From Bacteroidota bacterium (GTDB lineage: Bacteria > Bacteroidota > Ignavibacteria > UBA10030): a stretch of 64,000 nt of DNA. Under the pieces are notes generated by a model. It worked only from the letters and a program-made list of their open reading frames with translations, ran no database searches and was not told the origin of the DNA. How positions within the stretch are numbered: position 1 is the stretch's first letter; each line of letters opens with the position of its first letter. Location: the NCBI GenBank assembly GCA_025454835.1, contig JALONQ010000001.1, positions 186,001 through 250,000 of the forward strand, given 5' to 3'. This document shows, one piece after another, positions 51,612 to 59,763 of this stretch. The position numbers and the translations under genes are program-made.

Positions 51612-53786
51612 ATGAAGACCTCGCTTAAGCGGCTGACAGGCGTCTGGTTCGCCCTTCTCAGTTTTGTTCTGGCCCTGCTTCTGTTCGAATCACCCTTGCT
51701 TCATGTGACCATCGGGTCGGACATCTTCCGAAAACTCGAGCGGACGGCGCAGGATGTCGTCCTCAGGGCGCGCGGAACCCGTGAGTGGACGAACCGCATC
51801 ATGATGGTGCGGATCGACGATTTCACCGACAGCAATCTGGGTTGGCCGATCCCCCGCGATCAGTATGGCGCCGTCATGACGCTCCTGAGTAATTCCGGCG
51901 CATTGGCTGTCGGCCTGGATGTGCCGCTGCCACCGCGAGAGCGCGGCGATTCGACGGAAGAGGTCCGCATGATCCAGTACCTGGCGAATGCCCAGGGCAT
52001 TATCCAGGTCATCGGCCCGTTCATTCCTTCGCTGACTCCTTCCAATCGGGTGGATCCACGCGAGGTCGACAACTCCCTGGATTCGGTCATCGGACAATTC
52101 GGGATCCCCGCTCCGCGCGGCCATCGCTTTCCCAAAGCTCCGTATCTGAACGACTATCCGTTCCCGGAACTCGCATACGCGAGCACAGGGGTGGGCCACA
52201 TCAGTCTGATCCCTGACACACTGGATGGAGTGATACGATCAGCGCCGCTCTTCATTGACTACGCCGGCAAGCTCTATCCGACACTGGGGCTGGCGCTCGC
52301 CATCCAGGAACAGGGCTGGACGGCGAAAGACTTTCGGTTCGAGATGACCGAGGACGGGATGATCATTCGCGTCGGCACCCTCGAGATCCCGACGGGCGAC
52401 GTTGGTGAGATCAATATCAACTATGTCGGCACGCCCGACGTGTTCCCTTCGGTCAGCTTCTACGATATTCTGCTGGCCGCCCGCGACCGGAATGCGGCGT
52501 TCTTTGAACAATTCCGGGACAAGGTGTGCATCATCGGGCCGACCGTTCGCTCGCTGAGTGATTTCTACGCCACGCCCGTGTCGGAAAGCACCCCGGGCTT
52601 CATCACGCACGCCAACATTTACGATATGATCGCGAGCGGGCACTTTGCCCAACACGCACCCCGTGCCCTGACGATCCTCGTCCTTCTCGCCCTGACGATC
52701 CTGGTCGGCGCCGTCGCTCACCAGTCGTCGATGCGCCTGGGCGTTGTGGCCTTGATCAGCACTCTCATCCTGTACCTCATCGTGGCGTATTTCGCCTTCT
52801 CCGAAGCCGGGATGATCCTGCCCGTCGTCGAGGCGATCTTCAGCCTTTCGTTTGCGTTCGTCACGACCGTCTCCTATCGGGCCGCGACGGAGGGGCGCCA
52901 GAAGCGGATGATCACGGACATGTTCGGAAAGTATGTTGACAGCACCGTCGTTCGAATGATGGTCGACAACCCGAACCTTTTCAAGCTCGGCGGAGAGAAG
53001 AAAGAGATCACCCTGCTCTTTACCGACCTGAAGGGGTTCTCGGGCATCTCTGAGAAGATGGAGGATGAGGTCCTCGTCAAGCTCCTCAATACCTATTTCA
53101 CCGAGATGACGAAGGTCATCACGAGCACGCGAGGGACTGTCGACAAGTACATCGGAGATGCGATCATGGCCTTCTGGGGCGCACCGGTAGCCGACCAGGA
53201 CGCGCCGTTGCACGCCTGTTTGGCGGCCCTAGAGATGCAACGGCGCCTGGCGAAGATCAACCCGAAGATCAAGCAGATCGCCGGCGTCGAGCTCAAGCAA
53301 CGGGTCGGCGTCAACACCGGCATCTGCACCGTCGGCAACATGGGCTCGATCACCAAGGTCAACTACACGGCCATCGGCGATCCTGTCAACCTCGCCTCAC
53401 GGCTGGAGGGAGTGAACAAGCAATACGGCACGGCCATCCTCATCAGCGAGATGACACATCAGAAGGTGGCCGGCAAGGTTCTGACGCGCGAGGTTGACCG
53501 TGTGGTCGTCGCCGGAAAGAGCGAACCCGTCCGGATCTTTGAATTGCTGGACGTGGCAGAACGATCGGTGCCCGAGAAGACGAAGATGTTCCTCGGGGTC
53601 TATCAGGATGGATTGAAGGCCTATACCGAACGCCGGTGGGATGAAGGCATCGCCTACATGGAACACGCCATGACCTACTGGCCCGAGGACCCGGTCTGCA
53701 ATCTCTATATCGAACGGATGCGCCTGTACCAGATCCATCCGCCCAAGCCGGAATGGAACGGCGTGTTTGTGCTTGAATCGAAGTGA
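51612..53786 (+). CDS. Class III adenylate cyclase with CHASE2 sensor
   Basis: A 724-residue membrane sensor. An N-terminal helix (about 12-32) leads into a periplasmic CHASE2 domain (about 35-335). Three transmembrane helices follow at about 352-430, then a cytoplasmic class III cyclase domain at about 460-630. Metal aspartates are D472 (LLFTDLKGFS) and D516 (DKYIGDAIMAFWG). YTAIGDPVNLASRLEG holds the nucleotide-binding Asp/Asn region. This suggests ATP as substrate, though guanylate activity cannot be excluded. A C-terminal helical tail with a TPR-like segment ends the protein. The ATG at 51612 was chosen; a TTG 10 codons upstream overlaps the promoter -7 element and is unlikely. It is divergent from the giant-protein operon. 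Confidence 0.92.
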   Translation: MKTSLKRLTGVWFALLSFVLALLLFESPLLHVTIGSDIFRKLERTAQDVVLRARGTREWTNRIMMVRIDDFTDSNLGWPIPRDQYGAVMTLLSNSGALAVGLDVPLPPRERGDSTEEVRMIQYLANAQGIIQVIGPFIPSLTPSNRVDPREVDNSLDSVIGQFGIPAPRGHRFPKAPYLNDYPFPELAYASTGVGHISLIPDTLDGVIRSAPLFIDYAGKLYPTLGLALAIQEQGWTAKDFRFEMTEDGMIIRVGTLEIPTGDVGEININYVGTPDVFPSVSFYDILLAARDRNAAFFEQFRDKVCIIGPTVRSLSDFYATPVSESTPGFITHANIYDMIASGHFAQHAPRALTILVLLALTILVGAVAHQSSMRLGVVALISTLILYLIVAYFAFSEAGMILPVVEAIFSLSFAFVTTVSYRAATEGRQKRMITDMFGKYVDSTVVRMMVDNPNLFKLGGEKKEITLLFTDLKGFSGISEKMEDEVLVKLLNTYFTEMTKVITSTRGTVDKYIGDAIMAFWGAPVADQDAPLHACLAALEMQRRLAKINPKIKQIAGVELKQRVGVNTGICTVGNMGSITKVNYTAIGDPVNLASRLEGVNKQYGTAILISEMTHQKVAGKVLTREVDRVVVAGKSEPVRIFELLDVAERSVPEKTKMFLGVYQDGLKAYTERRWDEGIAYMEHAMTYWPEDPVCNLYIERMRLYQIHPPKPEWNGVFVLESK

Positions 53787-53808
53787 TCTCAGGAGACCGA
53801 TGCAGAGA

Positions 53809-53836
53809 CGAAAGCCCGGAGCGACCCGGGCTTTCG
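53809..53836 (+). terminator. Intrinsic terminator of the adenylate cyclase gene
   Basis: A perfect 11-bp stem (CGAAAGCCCGG/CCGGGCTTTCG) with a 6-base loop, 22 bases after the cyclase stop, followed by TTGTGATG. Confidence 0.8.
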
Positions 53837-54084
53837 TTGTGATGAGGGCATGTCGATACTGGAAGCGGTATCGCTCTCGCGGTAAGGCTTCCGCTCTGCT
53901 TGCGACCGCCTCGACATGAACCACTCGCCACGGTCGATAGGCCTTCATCGACCGCACGTTACCACGCTCATGCTGCGAATGGCGACGATCAACGTCCTCT
54001 GTAACACAGACGCAGACACGGCCAGTCCGAATGGTCACCAGCACATAGAGATACTAGAGGCCGTCCATATCCCCCCAGAAACGC

Positions 54085-54115
54085 AAAGGGCATCCCCCGG
54101 TGGGGGGATGCCTTT
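54085..54115 (-). terminator. Terminator downstream of tRNA-Pro
   Basis: A long, nearly perfect hairpin (AAAGGCATCCCCC with GGGGGATGCCCTTT, one bulge), 9 bases beyond the tRNA 3' end on the minus strand and followed by a short T-containing tract. It could also stop plus-strand transcripts. Confidence 0.65.
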
Positions 54116-54124
54116 GTGATGTCG

Positions 54125-54199
54125 TCGGGGCGGCGAGATTCGAACTCGCGACCTCTTGGTCCCGAACCAAGCGCGCTAGCCAGGCTGCGCCACGCCCCG
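54125..54199 (-). tRNA. tRNA-Pro(CGG)
   Basis: A 75-base cloverleaf. Acceptor CGGGGCG pairs with CGCCCCG. The anticodon loop TTCGGGA on stem CTTGG/CCAAG gives anticodon CGG, decoding CCG. The T loop is TTCGAAT and the discriminator A. CCA is not encoded. A weak promoter candidate is 54320-54351 on the minus strand (GTTG, 20 bases, TATCTTTT). Confidence 0.95.
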
Positions 54200-54203
54200 A
54201 AAC

Positions 54204-54240
54204 AAGTAAGAAGTAGGAAGTACAAAGTACGAAGTATGGA
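54204..54240. repeat. Degenerate 6-7 base tandem repeat (AAGTANG type)
   Basis: Immediately upstream of tRNA-Pro the sequence repeats units such as AAGTAAG, AAGTAGG, AAGTACAA, AAGTACG, AAGTATGG. Similar short A-rich tandem words (GAAATAC, GAAATGC) occur upstream of dnaE at 2339-2372. Confidence 0.5.
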
Positions 54241-54358
54241 GTCAGACGTGATGGAGGATGATCTGCATCTGCCCGTCACGTCAACGAAAAACTGGAACGA
54301 ACCGCGTCCCAGTCAGAAGAAAAGATACGACAACACGCGGAGAAGTTCAACCACAATT

Positions 54359-55306
54359 TCAGGCACCGATCGCTGAAGTGATATCGGATGCAAGCTCGCC
54401 CGGCGGACGTCGATCTACATCGTCAAGCCAACGAATGCGTCCGTCCGCCCGGAACCAGGTCATTTGGCGCTTGGCATACTGACGCGTGTGGTCCTGGATC
54501 CTGCGCACCATGGTGGATTCGTCCGTGACGCCTTCGAGCATGTCGAACACCTCCCGATATCCTACCGTGTTCAGGGCGTTCATCCTCCTGTCGAATCCTC
54601 GCGCGATCAGTCCGCGTACCTCGCCGACCAGTCCTTGCTCGACCATCGAAATGACCCGGAGGTCGATCCGACGGTAGAGTTCCTCCCGCGACGGCATGAT
54701 GCCCATCCACCGTACATCGAATTCGACGACACGATCCTGCCTCCGGTGATGTTCGCTCAGAGGCACGCCCGTGAGCGCATGCACTTCAAGCGCCCGGATG
54801 AGTCGTCGCGGCTTCCCTCTTTCAATACGGGCCTCCGTCCCGGGATCGACCGCCCGCAACTCCTCACGCAGGGCCGCCTCCCCCCTTTCAGCAAATAATG
54901 CTTCAAGACGGGTCCGGAACCCCGGGTCGGCGTGCGGGCCGTAGAACAACCCGTCGAGAGCGGCCCGTAGATACAGCCCTGAACCTCCGACCATGACAGG
55001 CAGACGCCCGCGTGCGAGCACATCCCTCATCGCCGAACGGGCATCCTCCGCAAATCGACCGGCGTTATAGTCTGCGTTCGGCTCGAGGATATCGACGAGG
55101 TGATGCGGGACCCTGCTTCGGTCCATGGCGCTCGGTTTGGCCGTTCCGATGTCCATGTATCGGTAGACCTGCCTGGCGTCGGCCGAAATGATCTCGCCCT
55201 TCGTCCGGAGGGCCATCTCCAAAGCAACGGCCGACTTTCCCGCCGCCGTCGGTCCGACAACAGCCACCACCGTCGCGCGGGCGGGCTTCACGACTACTTC
55301 TCCCAT
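54359..55306 (-). CDS. miaA: tRNA dimethylallyltransferase
   Basis: Adds the isopentenyl group to A37 of UNN-decoding tRNAs. It has 315 residues. P-loop VGPTAAGKSAVALEMA is at about 17-32, then ISADARQVYRYMDIGTAKP, VGGSGLYLRAALDGL, and the C-terminal QYAKRQMTWFR. It overlaps the pcm stop by 13 bases (start ATG at 55304-55306). DMAPP for this reaction comes from the IspH step, also encoded in the window. Confidence 0.96.
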   Translation of the reverse strand: MGEVVVKPARATVVAVVGPTAAGKSAVALEMALRTKGEIISADARQVYRYMDIGTAKPSAMDRSRVPHHLVDILEPNADYNAGRFAEDARSAMRDVLARGRLPVMVGGSGLYLRAALDGLFYGPHADPGFRTRLEALFAERGEAALREELRAVDPGTEARIERGKPRRLIRALEVHALTGVPLSEHHRRQDRVVEFDVRWMGIMPSREELYRRIDLRVISMVEQGLVGEVRGLIARGFDRRMNALNTVGYREVFDMLEGVTDESTMVRRIQDHTRQYAKRQMTWFRADGRIRWLDDVDRRPPGELASDITSAIGA

Positions 55307-55935
55307 CCCATTTTTCCGATCAGCGGAACGAACTTGAATCCTTCCACATCCTTCTGGACATACTCATCGCCGGCGCGCGTGACGACGCGGATGCTCTGTT
55401 CCGCCTGACCACCGACGGGAATGACCAGGCGACCGCCATCGGCGAGTTGCTTGATGAGAGGATCCGGCACGGAAGGGGCCGCCGCTGTCACGATGATGCC
55501 GTCGTACGGAGCATACTCTGACCAGCCGACAGTCCCGTCGCCGGAACGCGTTGCGACGCGATAGCCGAGTGATTGCAGCAATTTCCGCGACTGCAGATGC
55601 AGCGCCATGTGCCGTTCGATCGTAAACACCCGGCAACCCATCTCAGCCAGAACGGCCGCCTGATAGCCTGAACCGGTCCCGATCTCGAGCACCTTCGCTC
55701 CCTCCGACACCTCCAGCGCCTGGCTCATGAACGCGACCGTGTAAGGCTGTGAGATCGTTTGACCGTCGCTGATCGGCAAGGCCTGATCCAGATAGGACGA
55801 GTCGACGAAGGTCGGCATGACAAATCGATGGCGTTCCACCTTCATCATCGCTCCGAGCACTCGCTCATTCTTGATCCCTCTCGACCGGAGCAGGTCGATC
55901 AGCTCGCGTCGTTCTTCGACGAATCGGGGCATCAT
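55294..55935 (-). CDS. pcm: Protein-L-isoaspartate O-methyltransferase
   Basis: Repairs isoaspartyl residues using SAM. It has 213 residues. The substrate/SAM motifs are DQALPISDGQTISQPYTVAFM and VLEIGTGSGYQAAVLAEMG, with DGIIVTAAAPSVPDPL and GGRLVIPVG downstream. The ATG overlaps the GT2 stop as ATGA (55932-55935), and it overlaps miaA at its end. Confidence 0.95.
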   Translation of the reverse strand: MMPRFVEERRELIDLLRSRGIKNERVLGAMMKVERHRFVMPTFVDSSYLDQALPISDGQTISQPYTVAFMSQALEVSEGAKVLEIGTGSGYQAAVLAEMGCRVFTIERHMALHLQSRKLLQSLGYRVATRSGDGTVGWSEYAPYDGIIVTAAAPSVPDPLIKQLADGGRLVIPVGGQAEQSIRVVTRAGDEYVQKDVEGFKFVPLIGKMGWEK

Positions 55936-56612
55936 ACCTCCTTGAACAGCGTTCGAACGAACGCCTTGGTCGTCTTCCAGTATGTCATCGAGCTTCGCTC
56001 ACCGGCATAGATGGTCCGGATCGGGGCCGAACTGAACCGCAGATGCAACTCCGCGGCACGCAGAAGGAACTCCGTCTCCGCCTCAAACCCGTCCGATGCT
56101 GTGACGACCAATTCTACAGCGCGACGGCTGTGCAGACGCAGGCCGCATTGCGAATCGGCTATGGTCTCCCCGGTCCGCCATGACACGAGCGCCGACGTGA
56201 TCCGATTGGACAGCTGGCGTTCCCACGGCATGCCGACGCCGCTGAAGCGTCGCGAACCAAGCACAACGTCGGCGCCGGTGCGTGACCATTGCGCGATCAA
56301 CGCCGGCAGGTCTTCAGGAGCATGCTGACCGTCGGCGTCCAGGGTCACGAGCGCTTCCCAGTCCGCTCGATCCTTCCACCATGACATGCCACGCCGAAGC
56401 GCCGATCCTTTGCCCCGGTTTGGCTCTTGTCGCACCACCATCACGCCAAATGCACGGGCAACGCCCGAAGTATCATCGGTGGAGCCGTCGTCGACCACAA
56501 GCGTCCGGGCGGGCTGAATGTGGACGGCGAGGCGCGTCAGGACGGACGGCAGCGTCGAAGCCGCCTGGAAGGCCGGCACGACGGCGACGCAGCCGGTAGA
56601 GGGATCGCTCAC
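55932..56612 (-). CDS. Family 2 glycosyltransferase (dolichyl-phosphate mannose synthase-like)
   Basis: A 226-residue GT-A glycosyltransferase without a membrane domain. AVVPAFQAASTLPSVL, LVVDDGSTDDTSGVA and LVTLDADGQHAPEDL (DxD-type) are typical of GT2 enzymes that use polyprenyl-phosphate acceptors. The substrate is unknown. I chose the GTG at 56610-56612, which overlaps the folP stop as GTGA; an upstream in-frame ATG at 56651 would lie deep in folP. It is followed by pcm with ATGA overlap. Confidence 0.88.
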   Translation of the reverse strand: MSDPSTGCVAVVPAFQAASTLPSVLTRLAVHIQPARTLVVDDGSTDDTSGVARAFGVMVVRQEPNRGKGSALRRGMSWWKDRADWEALVTLDADGQHAPEDLPALIAQWSRTGADVVLGSRRFSGVGMPWERQLSNRITSALVSWRTGETIADSQCGLRLHSRRAVELVVTASDGFEAETEFLLRAAELHLRFSSAPIRTIYAGERSSMTYWKTTKAFVRTLFKEV

Positions 56613-57454
56613 GACCCGGAGAGCAAGGAAAGAGGCTTCAGCGCATCGCACACGGCCGCCACGCGCTTCATGGCTCTGACATCATGTACGCGAACGAGAT
56701 GCGCGCCGGCGAAAATGCATGCGGCGACGGCGGCGGCCGTTCCCTCAAGACGTTCTTCGACCGGTACGTCGAGGATCATCCCGATGAAGGACTTCCTCGA
56801 CGGACCGACGAGGACGGGATAGCCCGTGCTGACCAAGACCGGGATATCCCGGATGATGCGGATGTTGTGCTCCAACGTCTTGCCGAAACCGATGCCGGGG
56901 TCGATAATGACCTGGCTGATGCCTTCCCGTTTCGCCGTCAGCGCCCGGTCGATGAGGAACCTGGTCACCTCAAGCACGACGTCGCTGTACGTCGGCGCTT
57001 CCTGCATCGTCCTCGGCGTACCGCGCATGTGCATCGCCACGTAGGCCACGCCAGCGCGAGCCACATAGGGGAGCATGGCCGGGTCGGCCGTGCCGGCGCT
57101 AATGTCGTTGACCATGGTCGCCCCCGCGTCGACCGCAGCCCGAGCGACATCGGATTTGGTCGTGTCGATCGAAATGGCAGCATCTGTCTCCCGCGAAAGA
57201 CGTTCGATGACGGGGATCACGCGACGAAGCTCCACTTCGACGGGAACGGGCACAGAACCCGGACGGGACGATTCGCCCCCAACGTCTACAATGTCAGCCC
57301 CATCCCGGGCCAACTGCACGCCATGCCGGAATGCCTCGTCGGTTGAGCGGAAGGCCCCGCCGTCCGAGAACGAATCAGGCGTCACGTTCAGCACGCCCAT
57401 GAGATGCGTGCGCGCAGCAAGGTCACATCGTCGAGAACCAAGGGTGAGCACCAT
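56609..57454 (-). CDS. folP: Dihydropteroate synthase
   Basis: Condenses p-aminobenzoate with the pterin in folate synthesis. It has 281 residues. GVLNVTPDSFSDGG (pterin loop) is at about 20-33, DIVDVGGESSRPGS follows, then ISIDTTKSDVARAAVDAGATMVND, IDPGIGFGKTLEHN and VGPSRKSFIG. The family fold is complete. It is preceded by the zinc-ribbon gene (60-base gap) and overlaps GT2. Confidence 0.96.
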   Translation of the reverse strand: MVLTLGSRRCDLAARTHLMGVLNVTPDSFSDGGAFRSTDEAFRHGVQLARDGADIVDVGGESSRPGSVPVPVEVELRRVIPVIERLSRETDAAISIDTTKSDVARAAVDAGATMVNDISAGTADPAMLPYVARAGVAYVAMHMRGTPRTMQEAPTYSDVVLEVTRFLIDRALTAKREGISQVIIDPGIGFGKTLEHNIRIIRDIPVLVSTGYPVLVGPSRKSFIGMILDVPVEERLEGTAAAVAACIFAGAHLVRVHDVRAMKRVAAVCDALKPLSLLSGS

Positions 57455-57514
57455 GATCGGTCGGCGGGATCGGGAGGGACTGAGGAAAGCGAGGTCAGAT
57501 GCTTGAGCAACTGA

Positions 57515-57682
57515 TCACGGCTCGCTGCAGGAATGGTAGAAACCGCACGTGTGGCAGATGAGCTTGCACTTGCGACTGTCGAGCAGCGTACCGCAATTCA
57601 CGCAGTACATCCAATAATGCGGCTCGGCCGCCGGAGGCCGTTGGATCTCTTCGAGATTCCGCAGATCGTCCTTCTTCTCCAT
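57515..57682 (-). CDS. Small zinc-ribbon protein, 55 residues
   Basis: A short gene read by eye: ATG at 57680-57682, TGA at 57515-57517. An acidic N-terminus (EKKDDLRNLEEIQRPP) is followed by a two-knuckle zinc ribbon: C27 and C30 in YCVNCG, and C43 and C46 in ICHTCG, ending YHSCSEP. A strong GGAGG lies five bases before the ATG, and the gene fits the 282-base gap between PuuD-like and folP genes in the same direction. Small proteins with a HCxxCGYxxSCS-type ending are common in Bacteroidota; function unknown. Confidence 0.8.
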   Translation of the reverse strand: MEKKDDLRNLEEIQRPPAAEPHYWMYCVNCGTLLDSRKCKLICHTCGFYHSCSEP

Positions 57683-57736
57683 CGCAGCCTCCGTCGAGCG
57701 TAAAGTAGCGATTCAGGGGACGCGTTGCAAGAACCG

Positions 57737-58501
57737 TCAGGCGGCGGGCCGGACCGTCGTGCGAGACTCCAGGAGGGCCACCAGACCCCAGCCCACGATG
57801 ATCACGCCGTAGAACCAGAGCGGGCTCAGGGCTCCCGGAATGACCGTGTGCTGGGCGAGCATCGTCCACAGCAGCGGAACGGAAAGATAGGCGTTGTGCC
57901 GGCTGCACTGCGCGGCGACAGCCAACCGGGCGGTGTCGGCCTCCCGCCCGTTCTGCCATGCGGCCAGCGCCTCTCGCTGCGCGGGCCAGATGCGCATCCA
58001 GACGTTCGCCGTCATGATCGTGCCATACATGGTGCCGATGTGAATCAAGACGGCCGAATATCCCATGCCGGCGGGTCCGCTCATGAGTTCCACCATGGCG
58101 ATCGTGACAAGCAGTCCGAGGAGTCCCAGTCGCCGAAGGTCCGAGAAAAAGGAATGACGGGCGAGTGCGTCATAGACGCTGAACAACAGGAAGACCAGAA
58201 GGACCGCGATCCCGGCGGCGGCATTCCATCCCGACGACGCGTTGTCGAACATCCGTCCGCCCGAATGATACAGCATACCGAGCATGACGACGCCGGAAGC
58301 CCACGCGATGAGCGACCCCCACCGGACGAAGGCGAACAACCGCCGATGCAGCGACAGAGCGAACGTGCGCTTGAGCTCCGCGCCGACGGCCGCGGATGCG
58401 GGGAGCAGAACGAAGACAAAGACGTAGGCGAATCCGAGCCACACGACGCCGCTGATGACATGCGACCAGCGAAGGAAGGAAAGGACGATCTCTTGGGCCA
58501 T
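57737..58501 (-). CDS. PuuD-like (urate hydroxylase N-terminal) integral membrane protein
   Basis: A 254-residue polytopic protein with about seven hydrophobic segments (near 5-35, 60-80, 95-115, 125-145, 155-175, 205-220 and 225-245). FLRWSHVISGVVWLGFAYVFVFV, SGVVMLGMLY and HIGTMYGTIMTANVWMRIWPAQR match the urate-oxidase N-terminal (PF06181) family, whose conserved histidines suggest heme or redox binding. There is no cytochrome c domain. In this group the family is rarely tied to purine breakdown, so the name is a family label. It lies 27 bases after sufT. Confidence 0.75.
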   Translation of the reverse strand: MAQEIVLSFLRWSHVISGVVWLGFAYVFVFVLLPASAAVGAELKRTFALSLHRRLFAFVRWGSLIAWASGVVMLGMLYHSGGRMFDNASSGWNAAAGIAVLLVFLLFSVYDALARHSFFSDLRRLGLLGLLVTIAMVELMSGPAGMGYSAVLIHIGTMYGTIMTANVWMRIWPAQREALAAWQNGREADTARLAVAAQCSRHNAYLSVPLLWTMLAQHTVIPGALSPLWFYGVIIVGWGLVALLESRTTVRPAA

Positions 58502-58528
58502 GTCGGGCTCGCGGAAGGCAGTGGTGGG

Positions 58529-58930
58529 TCAGGGTAGGTTCAACATCAGGCGCGCCCCTTCGGACATCAGGGAGGTTGTCCAGGGAGGGTCGAACGTCAG
58601 GTCGACCAAGACATTGCGGACCCCTTCAACCGTTTGAACGCGGCGCTTGACATCGGCGGCGATCAGCGGGCCCATCCCGCATCCCGGGGCCGTCAGCGTC
58701 ATGCGGACGATGACGTTCGCCTCCCCTGGGATCGAGTCGTCAAGCTTCATCTCATACACAAGCCCGAGGTCGACGATATTCACGGGGATCTCGGGGTCGT
58801 AGCATTGACGTAACGCCTCCCACACCTGAAAGGACAGGGGCGAACGTATCTCGACCTCGCGGCTCCCGACCTGGATGGTTGTGGGGAACGACAGAGGCGC
58901 GGCCATGGGACCGTCGGCGGACATGGTCAC
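58529..58930 (-). CDS. sufT: SufT / MIP18-family (DUF59) Fe-S maturation protein
   Basis: A 133-residue member of the DUF59/MIP18 family, needed for Fe-S protein maturation under high demand in Staphylococcus. [20 protein letters not shown] and [13 protein letters not shown] (C84) are the key motifs, and [15 protein letters not shown] is the conserved end. The start is GTG (58928-58930), overlapping the stop of the HesB/IscA gene as GTGA. An ATG two codons on is the alternative. Confidence 0.9.
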   Translation of the reverse strand: MTMSADGPMAAPLSFPTTIQVGSREVEIRSPLSFQVWEALRQCYDPEIPVNIVDLGLVYEMKLDDSIPGEANVIVRMTLTAPGCGMGPLIAADVKRRVQTVEGVRNVLVDLTFDPPWTTSLMSEGARLMLNLP

Positions 58931-59292
58931 ACTCCGAAGGAACTACCGCAACCGCACGTGCGGGCCGCGTTCGGGTTGTTGAACACGAACCCGTGGCCGT
59001 TGAGCCCGTCGGAAAAATCAAGCGTCGTGCCCGAAAGATAGAACAAGCTCTTGGGATCCACCTTGACGGTCACATCCTCGAAGCGGAACTCGGTGTCGCC
59101 TTCCCGACGGCCGTCATCAAACGCCAGCACATACGACAGGCCGGAACAGCCCCCTCCCTTCACGCCCAACCGCAGCGCGTGGGTCTCTGGAATGCTGTTC
59201 TCGGCCCGGATCTTCCGCACCTCCTGGATCGCACGGGGCGTGATCAGGACCTCTTCCGTCATCTCGGGTCGCAGCTGGGTCTCCGTCGACAT
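58927..59292 (-). CDS. HesB/IscA-type Fe-S carrier (SufA-like)
   Basis: A 121-residue A-type carrier that passes Fe-S clusters to targets. The three ligands are C49 (GGGCSGLSY), C113 and C115 (TCGCG). The N-terminal extension of about 13 residues is variable. It lies 12 bases after sufU. SufA versus ErpA cannot be told from sequence alone; the position in the suf operon favours SufA. Confidence 0.93.
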   Translation of the reverse strand: MSTETQLRPEMTEEVLITPRAIQEVRKIRAENSIPETHALRLGVKGGGCSGLSYVLAFDDGRREGDTEFRFEDVTVKVDPKSLFYLSGTTLDFSDGLNGHGFVFNNPNAARTCGCGSSFGV

Positions 59293-59304
59293 CGTGTCCC
59301 TCCG

Positions 59305-59763
59305 TTATTCAGTTGAGATCGTGCTGGCGGCCGGATCCTGCAAGGCGCTCTTCATCGTGTGCCACGCCAGGATGGCGCACTTGACGCGGGCCGGAAATTC
59401 ATTGACGCCTGAGAAGGCGGCAAGCTTCCCGTAACTCTCCGGATCCTCATCGGCGCCGAGCCCTTCGGTCACTAGATGATGGAAACGGCGGAACCACTCC
59501 TCGGCCTCCTGCCTGGTCTTTCCCTTCAACATCGTGCTCATGACGGAGGCAGAGGACTTCGAAATGGCACAGCCGGAGCCTTGGAACGTGATCTCACGGA
59601 TCACGCCCTGTTCCAGGGAAAGGTAGATCGTATAGTGGTCGCCGCAAAGAGGATTGTACGCCTCCACCACGCGGTCGGCACCCTCGAGGACCCGGAAATT
59701 CCTCGGGTTCTTATTGTGATCGAGGATGATCTCTTGATACAGCGACCGCAGATCGTCCCTCAT
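59305..59763 (-). CDS. sufU: SufU/IscU-type Fe-S scaffold or sulfur-transfer protein
   Basis: A 152-residue NifU-N domain protein. Ligands are C40 (NPLCGD, with D42), C65 (GSGCAISKSSASVM) and C129 (VKCAILAWHTM). The insertion between C65 and C129 (about 85-120) is the SufU type, which partners SufS by zinc-dependent sulfur transfer. Its ATG overlaps sufS as ATGA (59760-59763). Confidence 0.93.
   Translation of the reverse strand: MRDDLRSLYQEIILDHNKNPRNFRVLEGADRVVEAYNPLCGDHYTIYLSLEQGVIREITFQGSGCAISKSSASVMSTMLKGKTRQEAEEWFRRFHHLVTEGLGADEDPESYGKLAAFSGVNEFPARVKCAILAWHTMKSALQDPAASTISTE

Larger units (their letters stand above)
53787..54124. other. 338-base non-coding region with terminators and paired structures
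   Basis: No convincing gene. It holds the cyclase terminator (53809-53836) and the tRNA-Pro terminator (54085-54115). Between them are nested inverted repeats: CATGTCGA (53849-53856) with TCGACATG (53911-53918), enclosing GGAAGC (53861-53866) and GCTTCC (53887-53892). A separate perfect 8-bp hairpin, CGGTCGAT/ATCGACCG, is at 53931-53954. A small structured RNA is possible but no known family was recognised. Confidence 0.5.
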
